10,099 nucleotides of DNA, from contig JAIVHD010000080.1 in the NCBI GenBank assembly GCA_020201235.1, positions 1 through 10,099 of the forward strand. Reading direction: 5' to 3'. The notes under the pieces are model-generated. The model was not told the origin of the DNA. It searched no databases and worked only from the letters and a program-made list of their open reading frames with translations. Positions within the stretch are counted from its first letter, which is position 1, and every line of letters starts with the position of its first letter. Source of the stretch: Lysobacteraceae bacterium (GTDB taxonomy: Bacteria; Pseudomonadota; Gammaproteobacteria; Xanthomonadales; Wenzhouxiangellaceae). Shown piece after piece: positions 7,116 through 10,099 of this stretch. Both the position numbers and the translations under genes were made by a program.

Positions 7116-7153
7116 GGTCGAGGAAAGCGTCGGTTGGCAACCGGTAATCGACC
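7116..7153 (+). promoter_or_regulatory. Nested inverted repeat in the leader of the hoxX-like gene
   Basis: An outer pair GGTCG (7116-7120) and CGACC (7149-7153) encloses a perfect hairpin CGGTT-GGC-AACCG (7131-7143). It is 70-110 bases before the hoxX-like start and is followed by the purine-rich run 7163-7175. It could fold in a 5' leader. I tried it against riboswitch consensus elements I know (cobalamin, tetrahydrofolate, GEMM) and found no match. Confidence 0.25.
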
Positions 7154-7224
7154 GAGGCCGGTAGGGGAAAGGGGGTTCGTCGCGTTGTTCAAACGCGTGC
7201 TTGCATTCATTTCAGGAGTTGGCC

Positions 7225-8670
7225 ATGAGAATATTACTTGCATCAACCGTTCATAACTGTCTTAGCCAGAGCGTGCAGCTCGAACTCGCAGCGCTGGGGC
7301 ATGAACTCGCCGTAACGGTCGTAACAAACGAAAAATCGATTGTCGGTGCGGTCGATCAATTCCGCCCCGAACTGATCATCGCGCCGATGCTCAAGTCGAG
7401 GATTCCAGAGTCGGTCTGGTCGCAGTATCCATGCCTGATCGTGCATCCGGGAATCAAGGGCGATCGCGGGCCCTCATCGCTTGATTGGGCGATTACCGAG
7501 GGCGAGAGTCGCTGGGGCGTAACCTTGCTGCAGGCAAATCAGGACATGGATGCCGGTGATATCTGGGCATCGCAAGAGTTTCCGCTGCGTCAGGCTGCCT
7601 CCAAGGCAAGTATTTACCGGCACGAAGTCACCCGCGCCGCGCTCGCCTGCATTCGGCAGGCGGTCGACGCGGTGGAGCGCGGCCAACTGCGCGCCGAGCC
7701 TCTGGATTATCAACGCCCGGATGTGCTTGGTCGACTACGCCCGGTCATGCGCCAGGCCGATCGCTCGATCGACTGGTCGGCGTCGACCGATCGGGTTCTG
7801 GCTCGCCTTCAGGCCGCCGACAGTCAGCCCGGCGTCTTCGAACGCATAAACGGTGCCGGTGTTTATCTTTTTGGACCAGTGCGCGGGCCGCAGGTTAACG
7901 CCGCGCCGGGGTCGTGGCTGGCCTGCCGTGATGGAGCGCTTTGCCGGGCAACCGGCGACGGCTCGGTCTGGATCCGTCAAGCCAGGGTGTTACCGCCGCA
8001 TGGGCATGGCATCAAGTTACCAGCCGGCGACGCGCTGGCAGATGTGCTGGACTTGTCGCCGGTTGCAGATTTCGCAAAACCCGTACCGGGCGATGATTGG
8101 CGCGAGATCAGCTACCACGAGAGTGATGGTGTCGGGTATCTGAATTTCGATTTCTACAATGGCGCGATGAGCACGTCGCAATGCCGACGGCTGACCCGGG
8201 CGTTTAAACGGGCGACGCGCCGCGATGCTCGTGTGCTGGTGCTTTCCGGCGGCCTGGATTTCTGGTCCAACGGCATCCACCTCAACAACATCGAGGCGGC
8301 CGAGCTGCCCGGTGCGGAGTCCTGGGCCAACATCAACGCGATTGATGATCTGGTTCAGGAAATCATCGGGCAGACCGACCGCATCGTGATTTCCGCAATC
8401 CACGGAAATGCCGGTGCTGGTGGCGTGACGATGGCGCTGGCGGCCGATGACGTATGGGTTCGGCGCGGCGCGGTGCTCAACCCGCATTATCGCGGCATGG
8501 GCGAATTGTTCGGGTCCGAATACTGGACCTACCTGATGCCGCGCAGAGTGGGTGATGAAGTGGCGTTAAGCCTGTGGAGCGATTGTCAGCCAATCGATAC
8601 GGCGGCCGCGCTCGCCACGGGTCTGATCGATCGAAGCAAAGCCAGCGTACTGGCGTGTACCCCAGTGTGA
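7225..8670 (+). CDS. hoxX: HoxX-like protein (formyltransferase plus enoyl-CoA hydratase-like domains), C-terminal tail missing
   Basis: HoxX takes the formyl group of N10-formyl-tetrahydrofolate to CoA and decarbonylates formyl-CoA to CO, the source of the CO ligand of NiFe hydrogenase under aerobic conditions. Residues 1-170 are the formyltransferase fold with HPGIKGDRGPSSLDWAI (74-90; His74, Asp80) and MDAGDIWAS (108-116; Asp109). Residues about 175-290 are the formyltransferase C-terminal part, with RPDVLGRLRP. From about 293 it becomes crotonase-like: YNGAMST, FWSNGIHLNNIEAAE, ESWANINAIDD, GNAGAGG (394-400) and GSEYWTYLMPRRVG, all strongly HoxX-like. The start ATG 7225 is set by AGGAG at 7214-7218; an in-frame TTG at 7201 has no such site. 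The 481-residue protein ends soon after GLIDRS, whereas HoxX as I recall it continues for several tens of residues with a helical tail. A frame open to TGA 8777-8779 may hold a remnant. No hydrogenase gene is visible, so the role here is uncertain. Confidence 0.85.
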   Translation: MRILLASTVHNCLSQSVQLELAALGHELAVTVVTNEKSIVGAVDQFRPELIIAPMLKSRIPESVWSQYPCLIVHPGIKGDRGPSSLDWAITEGESRWGVTLLQANQDMDAGDIWASQEFPLRQAASKASIYRHEVTRAALACIRQAVDAVERGQLRAEPLDYQRPDVLGRLRPVMRQADRSIDWSASTDRVLARLQAADSQPGVFERINGAGVYLFGPVRGPQVNAAPGSWLACRDGALCRATGDGSVWIRQARVLPPHGHGIKLPAGDALADVLDLSPVADFAKPVPGDDWREISYHESDGVGYLNFDFYNGAMSTSQCRRLTRAFKRATRRDARVLVLSGGLDFWSNGIHLNNIEAAELPGAESWANINAIDDLVQEIIGQTDRIVISAIHGNAGAGGVTMALAADDVWVRRGAVLNPHYRGMGELFGSEYWTYLMPRRVGDEVALSLWSDCQPIDTAAALATGLIDRSKASVLACTPV

Positions 8671-8680
8671 GGTTGCAGTC

Positions 8681-8717
8681 GCGCGCGGCCAGCGCGCGGC
8701 CTCGGGAGGGCGCTGGC
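8681..8717. repeat. Tandem duplication and inverted repeat just after the hoxX-like stop
   Basis: GCGCGCGGCC occurs twice in tandem (8681-8690 and 8692-8701), an 11-base period. An inverted repeat GCCAGCGC/GCGCTGGC (8688-8695 with 8710-8717) overlaps it. The 11-base unit is not a multiple of three, so if this stretch was once coding the duplication would shift the frame. Confidence 0.5.
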
Positions 8718-8780
8718 GCGCGATGTGGCAGCGCATGCTTGGAAGTCGAATCAATGCGCCGGCGGCTCGCCAGGTCTGAC

Positions 8781-8805
8781 CCGGGTCGGCCCAAGCCCGG
8801 TTTTT
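8781..8805 (+). terminator. Probable Rho-independent terminator of the hoxX-like gene
   Basis: CCGGG (8781-8785) pairs with CCCGG (8796-8800) over a 10-base loop that can add a GGG/CCC inner stem, directly followed by TTTTT (8801-8805). The orientation suits the rightward hoxX-like gene, 110 bases after its stop. It begins two bases after the TGA of the alternative frame. Confidence 0.5.
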
Positions 8806-8829
8806 GATTGGTCAAGCCCCGGGCCGGAT

Positions 8830-8878
8830 CCGGGGCGGGTGACCCTGCAGCACCGTTGCTGCGGGGTCTTTGCCCCGG
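8830..8878. terminator. Large hairpin between convergent genes, probable bidirectional terminator
   Basis: An inner stem of 12 pairs including one G-T pair (8841-8852 with 8857-8868, loop CCGT) is enclosed by an outer stem CCGGGGC/GCCCCGG (8830-8836 with 8872-8878). It is followed on the plus strand by only TTT within the structure, so the U-run is weak. It ends two bases before the stop codon of the leftward rep-like gene, a usual place for a convergent terminator. Confidence 0.45.
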
Positions 8879-8880
8879 CT

Positions 8881-10099
8881 TTAGCCCTGCAGCAGAGCCT
8901 TGAGCGCGGCGATGTGGCTGCGCGCCTGCTCTGCATTAGGCGGCGGGCGGCCGTCACGCCCCGGCCAGTCGAGCAGTTCCATCGGCAGTTCTTCGAGAAA
9001 CCGGCTGGGTTCGCGCTTGCTGGTTTCGCCGAACTGGCGCCGTGCTCGACACAATGACAAGCTCAGCCGGCGCTCCGCGCGTGTCAAACCGACGTACATC
9101 AAGCGCCGCTCTTCCTCGATCCGGCCCTCTTCGATGCTGTGACGGTGCGGCAACAGACCTTCTTCCAGACCCGCCAGCCAGACACGTGGAAATTCCAGGC
9201 CCTTGGCTGCATGCAAGGTCATCAGCCGGACCTCTTCGGCGTCGCTATCGCGTTCGTCATCGGGGCCGGCCGCCAGCGAAATTCGCGCCACCATCTCATC
9301 GGCTGAAGTGGCTGATTTGGCCAGGCGTTCGATCCACGCGGTGAGGTCTTCCAGGCTTTTGCGCCGACGCCGCGCCTGTTCGGGCTTGTCGGCCTGCTGG
9401 TCGAGCCATTCGCCGTACTCGATGTGCTCCAGCAAGTCACGATAGATCGTCCCGATCTGCTCTTTTCCGGCCCGCTCGACACGGTCCGAGAAGTCGATCA
9501 GCAGGTTGCTGAAGCCCCTCAAGCCGCGCGCCGCGCGCTCGGGCAGTTCGCGTTGAAATTGACTGTCGGTCGAGGCCTCGAACAGGCTTTGCCGGGCGGC
9601 CCGGGCAAAATCAAGCAAGCGCGCCAGCGAACTCGAACCGATCCCGCGTCGCGGCGTGTTAAGCACGCGCATGAACGATGGGTTGTCGTCCGGATTGAGC
9701 ATCAGCTTGAGGTAGGCCAGACCATCGCGAATTTCACGCGCGTCGAACCAGCTCGGCCCGCCCGAGACGCGGTACGGGATGCCGTATTCGCGTAACGCCT
9801 TTTCGATTTCGCGGGCCTGGAAATTGGAGCGGTAGAGCACCGCGGCATCCTTCCAGCGCATCGACGAGGAGCCGTGCGAGTGCATCAGATCGCGCGCGAT
9901 ACCCTCGGCCTCATCGCTGTCGTCGGCGTATTCGCGCACGCTGATGTCGTCGCCCGGACCATGCTCGCTCCACAGCTTTTTCTCATGGGTGTGCGGGTTG
10001 CCGGCGATTACGGCGTTGGCGGCCTTCAGGATTTTTCCAACAGAGCGGTAATTTTGCTCCAGCTTAATGACCGTCAGGCGCGGATAGTCGACCCCGAGC
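8881..10099 (-). CDS. rep: Rep-type ATP-dependent DNA helicase, C-terminal part, runs off right edge
   Basis: This is a superfamily 1A 3'-5' helicase; Rep removes protein roadblocks ahead of the replication fork and aids restart. The frame is open from the right edge; 405 codons are visible, roughly the last 60 percent of a Rep of usual length. Numbered from the edge, visible motifs are EQNYRS (14-19, motif IV), VLYRSNFQARE (87-97), MTLHAAKGLEFP (motif V, about 293-304) and EERRLMYVGLTRAERRL (motif VI, about 329-345). The stretches LEQNYRS, NPHTHEKKLW and GLEEGLLPH fit Rep better than UvrD or PcrA. The C-terminus ends in ALKALLQG with TAA at 8883-8881, a plausible natural end. The N-terminal Walker A and B motifs lie outside the window. 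It is convergent with the hoxX-like gene and functionally unrelated to it. Nothing in the visible part looks damaged, in contrast to the chemosensory genes. Confidence 0.92.
   Translation of the reverse strand, partial: LGVDYPRLTVIKLEQNYRSVGKILKAANAVIAGNPHTHEKKLWSEHGPGDDISVREYADDSDEAEGIARDLMHSHGSSSMRWKDAAVLYRSNFQAREIEKALREYGIPYRVSGGPSWFDAREIRDGLAYLKLMLNPDDNPSFMRVLNTPRRGIGSSSLARLLDFARAARQSLFEASTDSQFQRELPERAARGLRGFSNLLIDFSDRVERAGKEQIGTIYRDLLEHIEYGEWLDQQADKPEQARRRRKSLEDLTAWIERLAKSATSADEMVARISLAAGPDDERDSDAEEVRLMTLHAAKGLEFPRVWLAGLEEGLLPHRHSIEEGRIEEERRLMYVGLTRAERRLSLSLCRARRQFGETSKREPSRFLEELPMELLDWPGRDGRPPPNAEQARSHIAALKALLQG

Larger units (their letters stand above)
6743..7224. other. Divergent intergenic region between the chemosensory operon and the hoxX-like gene
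   Basis: These roughly 480 bases separate two divergent genes and are visibly more AT-rich than their surroundings, especially 6840-6930 and 7030-7070. I find no convincing protein-coding frame on either strand. It holds a sigma70-like promoter facing left, a REP-like palindrome, a short inverted repeat at 6927-6939 and a foldable segment at 7116-7153, each listed separately. I found no good promoter for the rightward gene; TTTACA at 6897-6902 has no acceptable -10 partner. Both genes may share regulators bound here. Confidence 0.6.

Noticed and set aside
7111..7131. GAGGAAAG-containing stretch resembling the start of RNase P RNA
   Set aside because: The flanking conserved elements of RNase P RNA are absent and there is no room for a full-length RNA before the hoxX-like gene.
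7055..7246. Small minus-strand frame of 63 codons in the divergent intergenic region
   Set aside because: No recognisable motif or ribosome-binding site, and it runs into the start of the well-supported hoxX-like gene.
8881..9939. Treating the helicase as a complete gene starting at GTG 9939
   Set aside because: The same frame continues upstream to the right edge with Rep motif IV (EQNYRS), so 9939 is an internal valine codon.
1..10099. CRISPR array, tRNA or rRNA genes, insertion sequence or prophage elements
   Set aside because: I saw no regularly spaced repeats, cloverleaf sequences, rRNA signatures, transposase or phage genes; the only repeat-like element is the palindrome at 6782-6820.

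Overview
The window is GC-rich, tightly packed bacterial DNA. The gene families point to a gammaproteobacterium: a Pil-Chp type chemosensory operon in the order pilG-H-I-J-L, and a Rep-type helicase. I cannot place the organism more precisely from sequence alone.

Positions 1-6742, minus strand, hold one chemosensory operon. Read in the direction of transcription it encodes: a membrane protein joining an MHYT sensor domain to a PilG-like receiver (6742-5360); a PilH-like single-domain response regulator (5322-4957); a PilI-like CheW coupling protein (4950 to 4447 or 4397); a PilJ-like methyl-accepting chemoreceptor (4266-2461); and a PilL/ChpA-like hybrid CheA kinase (2401 to beyond position 1). 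In known Pil-Chp systems the receptor and CheW drive the CheA kinase, which phosphorylates PilG and PilH to control type IV pilus extension and retraction and, in some species, cyclic-nucleotide levels. Here the PilG-like output receiver is tethered to a seven-helix MHYT membrane domain, a module predicted to sense O2, CO or NO. I do not know of a described PilG with this architecture.

Two genes of this operon are disrupted as given. The CheA gene lacks the stretch between the end of its P3 dimerisation helices and the ATPase N-box (roughly 60 codons by family expectation) and changes frame there, with a possible GCGGTC microhomology at the join. The CheW gene changes frame near its 3' end, losing a typical CheW C-terminus that is still readable in another frame. 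Either the pathway is decaying or the sequence contains assembly or base-calling errors; the window alone cannot decide.

Positions 6743-7224 form an AT-richer, roughly 480-bp divergent intergenic region. It contains a plausible sigma70 promoter for the chemosensory operon, a REP-like palindrome in its leader, a small inverted repeat and a foldable leader before the rightward gene.

Positions 7225-8670, plus strand, encode a HoxX-like protein (formyltransferase plus enoyl-CoA hydratase-like domains). The family makes CO from formyl-THF by way of formyl-CoA for hydrogenase maturation under air. No hydrogenase gene is visible, and the protein appears to lack the usual C-terminal tail. Its divergent pairing with an MHYT protein, a predicted gas sensor, is suggestive but unproven.

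Positions 8671-8880 are a convergent intergenic region with strong hairpins. Positions 10099-8881, minus strand, are the C-terminal part of a Rep-type DNA helicase that runs off the right edge.
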